From: Phlebopus portentosus
Lineage: Eukaryota; Basidiomycota; Agaricomycetes; Boletales; Boletinellaceae
Assembly: GCA_037892935.1 (NCBI GenBank)
Contig: JAYXKI010000020.1
Location: 248,001-312,000, forward strand
Direction: 5' to 3'
Length of the DNA: 64,000 nucleotides
In this document: positions 1-9,930 of the stretch, in pieces
Layout of the letters: the number at the start of each line of letters is the position of its first letter
Numbering within the stretch: position 1 is the stretch's first letter
Program-made: the position numbers and the translations under genes
Notes under the pieces: generated by a model
Seen by the model: the letters and a program-made list of their open reading frames with translations, nothing else
The model's database searches: none
Told to the model about the DNA's origin: nothing

Positions 1-240
1 GAAATTTGAAATCTCGGCAAGGTCACGATTTGTTATGTCACACACAATTTCCCTCTTTGTGAGATTTCAAATGTCACAACTGACGTAATTAGTAATTTCG
101 CTACTGGTTGCACTCAGGTGAGCGATCAGTGGCTGCTCAGCAGGCCGTTCAGCGGGCAATCACTGCATTTGGTGGGTGATCTGTGGGCGATCCATGGGCT
201 GTTCAGTGGGCGATCAGTGTGAGTGAGCGGGCAATGAGTG
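1..240. repeat. Left TIR of element A (inner part)
   Basis: It matches the reverse complement of about 2763-3014 with few differences. The outer half is an AT-rich block (aaatttgaaatctcg and onward). The inner half (about 113-240) is a degenerate array of GGGCGATCAGTGG-like units, each roughly 10-15 bp. The beginning of the TIR is cut off by the window edge. Confidence 0.8.
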
Positions 241-504
241 GAAAGAATTTTATTATATATAATCTCATCTCAACTTCTTTCATCGACGGTCATTTTTGTG
301 CTAGGTATTTCCTTTGCCCTTCGCTGTCTTCTCTTCTATTTGCCGTTCGCGTTCGCATTGCATTGATCATCACATTCACTCCGTATGCCCATTTTATGTT
401 GTGGAATTCGTACAAGCTACATATTGTTATTACATTTATGATTATGACAGTGAGGGTTGATATAATAAATAGAGTGCGTGGTGATACAGCTGAGTTCGTG
501 GCAA

Positions 505-2675
505 TCAATCTTCATATTGCATGAGCTGAGAGAGAAACTCTTTGTTAGTTTTGCGAGTGGTACGATAGAAAGTCACTTACGTCTAATGTTAAGGAGCTAG
601 AGTTATTCACCTCCTGATCACGGTAGATACCTACCAATGAGTTACCTCCTCCGCACAGAGAATTCTTCAAGCTAACGACCACAAACTGGAACTCGCCAGA
701 CGCTCGAGAACGGATGTAATTAGCGACCTTGGCGACATTCATATTGGCGAGTGCTGCATCAACCTCATCAAGAACAAAGAAAGATATACCTGTGAATAGC
801 GAAAAGCAATGCGAGAGCAGCGACGGTCTTCTCTCCTTCCGGGAGCTGCTCCATATCTCTAAATCGCTTCATCGTAGGCTTCGTATGGTATTTGATGCCA
901 GCAGCAAATGATTCCTGCATGAAAAGCTTAGCAAATATCTCTTTCTGATACAAAACTTATCGACTAACCCCACTGTCTTCCAGGCTCAGATACGCAACAC
1001 TACCCATTGGCGCAGCCTTCCCTTTCGTAAGGTCTTTGTAGATCTGGTCAATGCACTCCGAAATATGAGTGAAAGCTTTGTTGAAAAGATCGCATCTGCA
1101 GAATCAGGTCATCATAAGCAAGATTAAGCTTCGCCACGTCACAATATTTACCTTCGCTTTCTCATTTCGTTAAATTCGTCTCGAGCGCGTTTCGATTCTT
1201 TGCGGGCTTTCTCAGCCTCTTTCTCCGTGTCCAGCAGCTTGGTTTGAACATCGTCCAGTCTACATCCGGATGTTAATGAATGTTCTTAATAAAGAACCAG
1301 ATTTATCTGACCTCTCCATCACCTTCATGTTCGGTGCCATGCGCTCAATCTCTGTATTAAGCTTGGTGATGGACGAATCATACGTTGATCCCATCTCTGC
1401 TGATCCATCCTGAACGATTTCCGTCAGTGTCACTGTTCATACACGAAAAGGACTTGACAGTACTGACTTCTCGCTTCTCGTCGTCCAGTAAGTCAAACTC
1501 GACCTCAATACCGTAATCAGGGACACGTCGAGGCCTCTGTGTACCGTCTTCGTCGTCAATGTCCATTGCCACCTCTTCTCGAAGATTCTGCATTGAAGTG
1601 AGTGACATAAAGCAGTGAGAACTGATTGTACGATGGGAAATCGAGCTAAAGCTCACCTCTTCAATCGGAACGTTCTTTAAGCTGCATGATCTGAGACGAA
1701 GTTTGATCCCTTCCAACCGACACCTTCGATAGATGGACAATCTTTCCAGAGCAAGTTTTTCAATCTCATCATTCTATATCCACATGATTAGATGATGTTA
1801 TAGGAAACGGATGCTTATTCAATTTCCTTTAGGGCATGGTCAAGGACTTTTGACGCTCTAGCGGTGTTCTTCTTGACGGCATCAAGTTCCTTCGTCTTAG
1901 TCTCTAAAACCTCGTTGAGTTCCTTGAGCTCCTCTTGAAGCTTGAGGATAGACCCTTGAAGTTGATCAATTTCTTCCTGGTCTGCTTGCTTTTCGGCTTC
2001 ATGCTTCTTAATAGCTGCACGCTCGGTATTTATAGCGGTGTCAAGCATTGCAAGGCGCTCCTGCAGCGTTGCCAGTTGCTATTCCTCGAATTGCGATCTG
2101 GGGGCATTGCTCAATGCGTCTGATCTTCACGGCGAACTGTAAAAAAAAGGAACTTACTGATGGGTAAGACGTGCAATTTGTGTATCGAAACGCCTACGGG
2201 CTGCGGCCTCCTTGCTCGCGGCTTTCAGCTGCCGCAATTCGTATTCCCGAATGTTTTCCACGCCGATTTGTGCACAGAATCGTGCGAATATTCCATTCTC
2301 CTCTTCGTTGACGACTGCTGACAGAACTTCTATCCTTTCGACCAGAGCAGCGTGATTCGCTTTGGCCTGTAAATTCTGTTTCAATACCTCCAAAATGGCA
2401 TTGTGTCACAAGGCGCGAACCTGCTTCAATTCTGGCGTCTACTTTTTCATTTCGCTCTTGATGTGTTGCAGCTCATCCTGCTTGCCTTTAAGACTTGAGG
2501 TTAAAGCAGCCTGTGATATAAATAGTCACTCCTTAGTACCCTGACAAAAGAGCCGACTTAAGCATACCAAGTCATCTTTCGCTAGAGTCAGGGACGATTC
2601 TATGCGTGTGATCTCGGCCACTAGATTCTCATCTGCTGTACTTCGTGGCCTTGATTTGTTCAGGTCGCGCAGTTG
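505..2675 (-). pseudogene. SMC1 cohesin subunit, 3'-half pseudogene copy A
   Basis: The exons encode the post-hinge coiled coil and C-terminal ABC head lobe of SMC1 (cohesin ATPase). The order is a segment at about 2675-2570, coiled-coil exons at about 2500-1815, the acidic linker exon at about 1620-1470, head exons at 1180-770 and a tiny last exon at 505-525 ending in LMQYED-stop. The hinge, N-terminal coil and Walker A lobe are absent. The ABC signature is damaged (LPEGEKT where LSGGEKT is expected). About 60 nt spanning the intron before Walker B is deleted, which breaks the frame. There is a TAG at 2439-2441 in the MKK-TPELK exon. Introns are retained, so capture was from DNA, not mRNA. 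It lies inside inverted repeats and is about 90% similar to copy B by eye. It is not a working cohesin gene. Confidence 0.88.
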
Positions 2676-2762
2676 CTTAATGTTGCGGACCATTAAAGTA
2701 AGCAGGGACAATGAAAGAAGACAGGGTGGAGGATGATGGTGGTAAGAAGACAAGAAGTTGAC

Positions 2763-3124
2763 GCATCCCACCCATCGCCCGCTCACTCACACTGATCGCC
2801 CACTGAACAGCCCACTGCACAGATCGCCCGCAGATCACCCACCAAATGCAGTGATCGCCCGCTGAACGGCCCGCTGAGCAGCCACTGATCGCTCACCCGA
2901 GTGCAACTGGTAGCAAAATTACTAATTGCGTCAGTTGTGACATTTGAAATCTCACAAAGAGGGAAATCGTGTGTGACATAATAAATCGCGACCTTGCCGA
3001 GATTTCAAATTTCCCTTTCTGTGGCAAACACGTTACTATTTGTAATCTCAGATGGGTCGAAACCCCTTTCGCAACTGGTTACGCAATTTATTGTCTCAAC
3101 AAAGTCGAGAGGCACGTTGCCATA
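2763..3124. repeat. Right TIR of element A, inner part
   Basis: It is the reverse complement of the window start: a minisatellite of cgcccactga-type units (2770-2905), then the AT-rich block through gcacgttgc at about 3119. It stops abruptly where element B begins with CACAGCAGG at 3125. The missing distal part is found at 6648-6751. Confidence 0.8.
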
Positions 3125-3590
3125 CACAGCAGGCAAAGGTCGGTTTCGGCAGGGCCGCGATAACGAGCGAAAGTAGAAACGAAATTAATAATTGCGCCAA
3201 TGATTGCGGCAGGGTCGTGACTTATTAATGCAACGTGCCTGTCGGCTTTGTTGAGACAATAAATTGCATAATTGATTGCAAAAGGGGTTTCGACCTATCT
3301 GAGATTACAAATTGCAACATGTTTGCCACAGAAAGGGAAATTTGAAGTTGCGTCACGGTGGCAATTTATTAAGTCACTCGCGATTTCCCCCTTTGTGAGA
3401 TTTCAAATGTCACACTTGACGCGATTTGTAATTTCGCCACCGGGTGGGCGATCAGTGGGCGATCAGCGGGTGATCAGCGGGCCGTTCACTGCATTCAGTG
3501 GGCGATCAGCGGGACATTCAGTGGGCGATCTGCAGGTGATCTGCGGGTGATCACTGGGCGATCAATGTGGCGGGCGATGAACGGGCGGAA
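3125..3590. repeat. Left TIR of element B
   Basis: The outer 350 bp or so (3125-3478) is nearly identical to the reverse complement of 6295-6647. The inner part (3436-3575) is an array of GGGCGATCAGYGG-like units that is less regular between the two ends. High TIR identity suggests a recent insertion. Confidence 0.88.
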
Positions 3591-3851
3591 AGAAATTTAT
3601 TACATATAATCTCATCTCAACTTCTTTCATTGCTGGTAATTTTAGTGCTAGTTGTTTCCTTTGTTCTATGCTGTCTTCTCTTCTATTTGCTGTTCACGTT
3701 CGCATTGCATTGATCATCACATTTACTCCGTATGCCCATTTTATGTTGTGGAATTCGTACAAGCTACATATTGTTATTACATTTATGATTATGACAGCAA
3801 GGGTTGATAGAATAAATAGAGTGTGCGGTGATTCAGCAGAGTTCACGGCAA

Positions 3852-6107
3852 TCAGTCATCATATTGTGTGAGCTGAAAGAGAAATTCCCCATTAATTTTG
3901 CGAGTGGTATGATAAAAAGTCACTTACGTCTAATGTTAAGGAGCTGGAACTGTTCACTTCCTGATCACGGTAGATACCTACCAACGAGTTGCCTCGTTCG
4001 TACAGGGAATTCTTCAAACTAATGACTATAAACTGGAACTCGCCAGACGCCCGGGAACGGATGTAATTAGCGATCTTGGCGACATTCGTATTGTCGAGTG
4101 CTGCATCAACCTCATCAAGAACGAAGAAAGGGACTGGTTGATAACTAGAGTGACGGGTGAAAAGAGTGTAAGGAAAAGTTCGTGAGAACAATGAAGAAAG
4201 GGATACCTGTGAATAGCGAAAAGCAATGCGAGAGCAGCGACAGTCTTCTCTCCTCCCGAGAGCTGCTCCATATCTCTAAATCGCTTCATCGGAGGCATCG
4301 CATGGTACTTAATGCCAGCAGCAAACGGTTCCTGCGTGCAAAGCTTAGCAAATAACTTCTTCTGATACAAAATTCATCGACTAACCTCGTTGTCTTCCAG
4401 GCTCAGATAAGCAACACCGCCCATTGGCGCAGCCTTCCCTTTCGTAAGGTCTTTGTAGATTTGATCAATGCGCTCCGAAATATGAGTGAAAGCTTTGTTG
4501 AAAAGATCGCATCTGCAGAAGACAAGTCATTATAAACAAGATTGAGCTTCACCACGTTACAATATTTACCTTCGCTTTCTTATATCATTAAATTCGTCCC
4601 GAGCGCGTTTCGACTCTTTGCGGACTTTCTCAGCCGCTTTCTCCGTGTCCAGCAGCTTGGTTTGAACATCGTCCAGTCTACATCCGGACGTTCGTGAATG
4701 TCCTTAATTAAGAACTAGATTTACCTGACCTCTCCATTGCCTTCATGTTCGGTGCCATGCGCTCGATCTCTGTATTAAGCTTGGTGATAGACGAATCGTA
4801 CGTTGATCCCATCTCTGCTGATCCATCCTGAACGACTTTCGTCGGACATTGTTCATACATGAAAAGGACTTGACTGTACATACTTCTCGCTCCTCGTCGT
4901 CCAGTAAGTCAAACTCCACCTCAATACCGTAATCAGGGACGCGTCGAGGCCTCTGTGTACCGTCTTCGTCATCAATGTCCATTGTCACCTCTTCTCGAAG
5001 ATTCTGCATCGAAGTGAGTGACAGAAAGCAATGAGAACTGATTGTACGACGGGAAATCGAGCCAAAACTCACCTCTTCAATTGGAACGTTCTTTAAGCTG
5101 CCTGATCCGAGACGAAGTTTAATCTCTTCCAACCGACACTTTCGAGAGATAGACGATCTCTCCAGAGCAAGTTTTTCAATCTCGTCATTCTAGATCCATA
5201 TGATTAGACGATGTTATAGGGAACGCATGCTTATTCCAACCTTCGAAGCAATTTCCTTTAGAGCATGGTCAAGGACTTTTGACGCTCTAGCGGTGTTCTT
5301 CTTGACGGTATCAAGTTCCTTCGTCTTAGTCTCTAAAACCTCGTTGAGTTCCTTGAGCTCCTCTTGAAGCTCGAGGATAGACTCCTGAAGCTGATCAATT
5401 TCTTCCTGGACTGCTTGCTTTTCGGCTTCATGCTTCTTAATAGCTGCGCGCTCGGCATTTATAGCGGTGTCAAGCATTGCAAGGCGCTCTTGCAGCGTTG
5501 CCAGTTGCTGTTCCTCGAATTGCGACCTGAGGGCGTCACTCAGTACGTCCGATCTTCACGGCAAACTATAAAAAAAAGGAAACTTACTGATGGGTAAGAC
5601 GTGCAGTTTGTGTCTCGAAACGCCTACGAGCCGCAGCCTCCTCACTCGCGGCTTTCAGCTGCCGCGATTCGTATTCCCGAATGTTTTCCACGCCAATTTG
5701 TGCGCAGAATCGTGCGAATATTTCATCCTCCGCTTTGTTGACGACTGTGGACAAAGCTTCTATCCTTTCGACCAGAGCAGCGTGATTCGCTTTGGCCTGT
5801 AAATTCTGTTTCAATACTTTCAAAATGGCATTGTGTCACAAGGCGCGAACCTACTTCAATTCCGGCGTCTTCTTTTTCATTTCGCTCTTGATGTGTCGCA
5901 GCTCATCCTGCTTGCCTTTAAGACTTGAGGTCAAAGCAGCCTGGGGAATTGGAGGTCACCCCTCAGTACCCTGACAAAGGAGCCAACGTTAAGCATACCA
6001 AGTCATCTTTTACTAGAGTCAGGGATGATTCTATGCGTGTGATCTCGACCACTAGGTTCTCATCTGCTTTACTTCATGGCCTTGATCTGTTAAGGTCGTG
6101 CAGTTGC
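3852..6107 (-). pseudogene. SMC1 cohesin subunit, 3'-half pseudogene copy B
   Basis: Same content as copy A but better preserved. It begins inside an intron (acceptor at 6109-6108) and the first exon (6107-5999) encodes the start of the post-hinge coil. Further exons cover the coiled coil (5823-5228), the acidic DIDDEDGTQRP exon (about 5008-4884) and the head. The ABC signature LSGGEKT is intact near 4255, and Walker B ([12 protein letters not shown]) follows a clean 62-nt intron at 4206-4145. The last exon, LTQYDD-stop, is at 3872-3852. A CAG to TAG change at 5851-5853, at the end of an exon, interrupts the frame, and the N-terminal half of SMC1 is missing. Without Walker A it could not hydrolyse ATP alone. 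A truncated or dominant product is conceivable but nothing here shows it is expressed. Confidence 0.9.
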
Positions 6108-6179
6108 CTAATGTTACGAGTCGTTAAAGTAAGCAGGGACGGTGAAGGAAGACAGGATGGAGGATGACGGTGGCAAGAA

Positions 6180-6647
6180 GACAAGAAATTGATGCGTCCC
6201 ATCGCCCGCAGATCGCCCACTGAATGTGGTGATCGCCTGCTGATCACCCACTGAACGGACCGCTGATCGCCCACTGGATGCGGTGATCGCCCGCGGAACG
6301 ACCCGCTGATCGCCCACTGATCGCCCACCCGGTGGCGAAATTACAAATCGCGTCAAGTGTGACATTTGAAATCTCACAAAGGGGGAAATCGCGAGTGACT
6401 TAATAAATTGCCACCGTGACGCAACTTCAAATTTCCCTTTCCGTGGCAAACATGTTGCAATTTGTAATCTCAGATAGGTCGAAACCCCTTTTGCAATCAA
6501 TTACGCAATTTATTGTCTCAACAAAGCCGACAGGCACGTTGCATCAATAAGTCACAACCCTGCCGCAATCATTGACGCAATTATTAATTTCGTTTCTACT
6601 TTCGCTCGTTATCGCGGCCCTGCCGAAACCGACCTTTGCCTGCTGTG
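6180..6647. repeat. Right TIR of element B
   Basis: It is the reverse complement of the left TIR. The minisatellite part (6184-6330) has ctgatcgcccactga-type units. The outer part ends CCTGCTGTG at 6647, followed by the ATA duplication. Confidence 0.88.
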
Positions 6648-6751
6648 ATAATAAGTCACGACGCTGACGCAATCATTGACGCGATTATTAATTTCATTCC
6701 TACTTTCGACCGTTATCGCAGCACTGCCGAAACCGGTTTTTGCCCGCTGTG
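6648..6751. repeat. Displaced distal end of element A right TIR
   Basis: These 104 bp resemble the last 104 bp of element B (6544-6647) at moderate identity. They share the aataagtcac block and the gccgaaaccg block, and end in CCCGCTGTG. The best explanation is that they are the outer end of A, separated from 3124 by insertion of B. A local tandem duplication is the alternative. Confidence 0.7.
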
Positions 6752-6982
6752 ACAATACCATTGCCGACCACCACCACCAATATGCGTTCCAGAGTTCCTC
6801 AGTCAATCTGTTCCAGCAATATACCCGCCTTATCACTCGCCGTCCCCCGCGCCGGCTTTCGGGATACATCTACGGTGACCTTGTAGCGCTCTCGTATCGA
6901 TCGGCTTGCTGATGTCTACGAGAGGTGGCCCGAATTGTATGTAAGCTCTTGCGCTGCGCAGTACGGGTATGTGATGATCTAC

Positions 6983-6990
6983 TATATAAA
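6983..6990 (+). promoter_or_regulatory. TATA box of zinc-finger gene 1
   Basis: TATATAAA lies 62 bp upstream of the ATG at 7045. The spacing fits a short 5' leader. Confidence 0.55.
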
Positions 6991-7044
6991 CCCGGTCCTG
7001 TGTCTTTTCATTTCTGTTCCTATTTTGCCCTTGATCTATCGCAA

Positions 7045-8450
7045 ATGAACTTTGATGAAGGCGCAGACGCCTTCTCCACGGGCTTGCCAACGATTGCCGA
7101 TGAATGGCCAGGGCAGACGTTCGATCCTCAGGCTGTGGGTAAGCATTGACTATCGTCGCGACGCGGACTTGCCCTGAGCTGACTCACCCGTCCGTGTATA
7201 TGATTTCCGTCAGATGCCAGTGAAGATTCTATGCTCAACGCTCAGTGTATGAGGCCTTTCAAGGATTGGCTGCCGCCGCTGCCAGAATGTATGTTCATTG
7301 GCATACGGTGTTAGTCGACCATTAACGCGTTATGCATGCAGCACTTGGACTCAGTTTTGCGAATGGTTCGTTCGTATACAGCTCGCGCTTGCTTGAATCC
7401 TCTCTTTATCATCATCTACTATTAGAGGAGGCAATTGCGCAAAACGATTCTGGGGTCGATTTCTTTGCCCAATACGTGGACCTTGATGGAAGTACGCTAC
7501 AGGGTTCGTCCAACAGAAATTATCCTCACTGGGCAACACTGATTACCTCTTTTATCGTTTCCGGCGTTGTTAGATACATCAAATGGATGCTCTGGCGAAG
7601 GAACTGGTGAGACTGCTGGTGAGAAAGGCGCCACCAGTCGTCAATACCGCGAATACGAGGAAGTCACGGTCGAAGCATCTGCCGATCCCGCTGCTGAAAA
7701 TGAAAGCACCGTAGGACGTCGTTCTCGTGAGTATTTCGTATCGACTTTCTGTCACGATGTGTCTGATCCTTATCATCGCATACGGAACGCCAGTTGCTTT
7801 CGAAGAACCGATGGCGATTCCGGGACCCTATAAATACAGAGAAGAAGAGATCTTGTCACGGATCGCCGAAATTACTAAGAAGGATAGATATCAACATGAT
7901 ATCTACAAACAAAGTCTCGCTCATATGCCCGGACGTAAAATGACTATGACGTTATGGAGCGCGATCGCCAAGGAAGAACCCATCTGTCACTGCTGCACCG
8001 CCCACAAAAAAACTGATACGGGGAGAGACGTCGCCTGCGGATGGGCATACATGACCTGCAAAACATGCAAGAGACATTACTGCGCGGAATATTTCCACCG
8101 TTGGTATGTCCGTCTCGTTTATTTGTTTGACGGGTCATTTTTCTCCTTCTCACGCCTCTGATAGGAAGTTCGCCTCGTGCAGAAAAGTCATATTCAAGGA
8201 TGTCGACGGTAAGGAACCACCTCGTAAAAAACGTTACTCGACGCCTCGATCTTCCTTCACATTCCGTCATGGAGAAAGCTTCGTATGCAGTCTGTGTGAC
8301 ACTAAGCGTTGTTCCTGCCGAGAGTGCCCTGGAAAGGAAGAATCGACTAAAGCTGGCCCTAGAGACTTACCATGCTCTCCGAAGTGGATCGAGATGTCCG
8401 ACTACGTCTTCTATGTGTACGGCCACCACGCAGTGAAGTTCCTTTTTTGA
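7045..8450 (+). CDS. zinc-finger protein resembling the zf-4CXXC_R1 fold, gene 1
   Basis: The ATG at 7045 is the first after a good TATA box. Exons can be joined as 7045-7138, 7214-7288, 7342 to about 7510, 7572-7726, 7794-8103 and 8165-8450, with GT-AG introns; the junction after 7510 is uncertain. The last two exons carry a split cysteine cluster: CHCC, then ACGW, CKTC and HYCAEYF, and after a phase-2 intron CSLC and CSCREC. That order resembles the CXXC-rich R1 domain known from nuclear proteins such as JPO1/RAM2. A basic segment (EPPRKKR) precedes the second half. The N-terminal part is acidic and unrecognised. A paralogous arrangement occurs at 24395-25659. Function unknown; a nuclear DNA- or protein-binding role is inference. 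Confidence 0.6.
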
Positions 8451-9330
8451 TTATCTCGCGCTGTCTCTTTTTACGTACTGCGTATTCTGGAAATAATACG
8501 CCACAATTTGTGTATGGCGACGAACAGATGAAACAAAGTCTTTACAGTAAGATTACATTTGTCCTGCTTACTATTTGGTTTATCTTCGATATTACCAGTC
8601 TTCTTGTTATTGTTTATGTGTAGTCATCTTGGCAATTTGTTGCTACTGTTGCTCTTCTTCTCTTCCCTCCTCATATATCGCCTCCTTTCAGTTTCCGCCA
8701 TTGCCAACGCGGTCGTTGCTTCTTACCTCTATGCCTGCCCTCCAGTAGGTGAGGCGACAGTTCACTTAACATGTCACCCGCAGGTTCCTTTATAATACGG
8801 CCTTTACTTCATCCCTTCCGGTATCTTGCTCAGCTGTAGTCCGAGCATTTCAATGATCAACCGCATGCAGAAGAATGGCAGGATCTCACCGAAGTTTATG
8901 CTGAATACGCCAGGACCCAAGGTGAATTGGAAATCTTGATTGTGCTCTTGCTGGAGTTCTTGCTGAACTTGAAGATATAATTTTGGCGTTGTCCAATTTG
9001 AACGCCAGCCCTCGCGCATCAAAAAGCAAACCGAGCGAGTTCAAGCCTACTGATCAGTTCGCAACTCAGCTTTCCAAATCACTTACCAAATGTGACGTTC
9101 CCCTAGTCGAGCCTAAAAAGACGAAGAATGTCGAAGCGAACCTGAAGGAAGAGAACGCCTTACAAAAGCGGTATTCGGCCTGCAATCAAGGGTATCTGAA
9201 CTGAGTCAATTACAGGAGACAGCGCTACCTCCAGATGAAGATCTACAGGCCATTCAACTGACGTCAACAGTATTATAAGCAATCTTATCTTCTTATAGTC
9301 GAATTCGGAGCCATAGAAGAACATGACTCT
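8451..9330 (+). other. Coding-like debris downstream of zinc-finger gene 1
   Basis: Short open stretches on the plus strand have protein-like composition but no clean gene model. One stretch at about 8846-8980 reads HFNDQPHAEEWQDLTE, 8983-9204 is Lys/Ser-rich, and about 9200-9275 reads LSQLQETALPPDEDL. They may be 3' exons of an unrecognised gene or a decayed one. I do not recognise the family. Confidence 0.3.
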
Positions 9331-9774
9331 ATTAGATCCGGTCCGTGAGATACCAGCAAGTATCGAAAATGCCGAGCGAGAGTGCAGGGTACGAACGCAG
9401 AACGGGTCTATTCGAGGGGCACGTGAGGCAATCACGACGATCCAGGATCCATTCGAGAGCACCTAGCCAACCATCAGCTGACGATCCAGGTTTATATCAA
9501 AGATATGGATACACCTGATCGTGATGAAAGGGGCGAACTTCCGGGAAGCATTGCTGCTAGTGCGAGGCAAACGGGCCAGTCAACGCCATAGATCAACGAC
9601 ATTGTTCGGGTGCCAATCAACCAGGGAAGGCATGAGGAAGTCTGAAGCAATCTCGAGGCATGCTCTATGAGCGTTGATATCGTTCCTGGGTCGCGCATGC
9701 TGATGCTTGAGATGGTGAGCTTGATTTGATAAACAAGCAAAGAGAATCATCTCACTATTAGGAGCCGGCTCTGG

Positions 9775-9930
9775 CCGTATGCGTATAATCCGTATACGGG
9801 CTGTCCGTATACGGATGGGGCCGTATCCGTATGATCCAATAAGAGCAAAATGTACGGGTCGTATATATACGCCCGTATCCGTATACAAAGGTCTGAAATT
9901 TTGACGTTTACGGCTTATACGCCATATACG
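9775..9930. repeat. Palindromic CCGTATAC-rich cluster
   Basis: About ten copies of CCGTATAC/CGTATACGG or one-base variants occur in both orientations within about 150 bp, including cgtataatccgtatacggg and ccgtatccgtatac. The stretch could fold into cruciforms or be a multi-site binding array, perhaps a transposon end. Nothing in the flanks identifies it. Confidence 0.55.

Larger units (their letters stand above)
3125..6647. mobile_element. Inner TIR element B carrying SMC1 3' half; TSD ATA
   Basis: The element is 3,523 bp and starts CACAGCAGGCAAAGG and ends with its exact complement CCTTTGCCTGCTGTG. Inverted repeats run at least 350 bp at very high identity by eye and continue into the GGGCGATCA minisatellite. 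A 3-bp target duplication, ATA (3122-3124 and 6648-6650), flanks it. CAC termini with a 3-bp duplication fit the CACTA/Plavaka group of DNA transposons; that assignment is inference. The cargo is one SMC1 segment and there is no transposase. Confidence 0.85.
1..6751. mobile_element. Outer TIR element A carrying SMC1 3' half; left end outside window
   Basis: This is a non-autonomous DNA element. It has a long inverted repeat on each side (1-240, and 2763-3124 continued at 6648-6751) around a segment of a host SMC1 gene. Its right terminal repeat is split, because element B (3125-6647) landed about 100 bp from its outer end. The last 104 bp of A therefore lie beyond B and end in CCCGCTGTG at 6751. 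The left outer end, about 225 bp by comparison with B, lies before position 1. No transposase is present, so it must have been moved in trans. The nested reading is an inference from the order of repeat segments and from the duplicated ATA around B. Confidence 0.8.

Noticed and set aside
505..6107. Two functional SMC1 genes in tandem
   Set aside because: Both lack the hinge, N-terminal coil and Walker A half, each has a nonsense change, and copy A has a broken ABC signature. Both lie inside transposon inverted repeats.
9580..9888. 102-codon minus-strand frame rich in Ile-Arg repeats
   Set aside because: It is only the translation of the palindromic CCGTATAC cluster.
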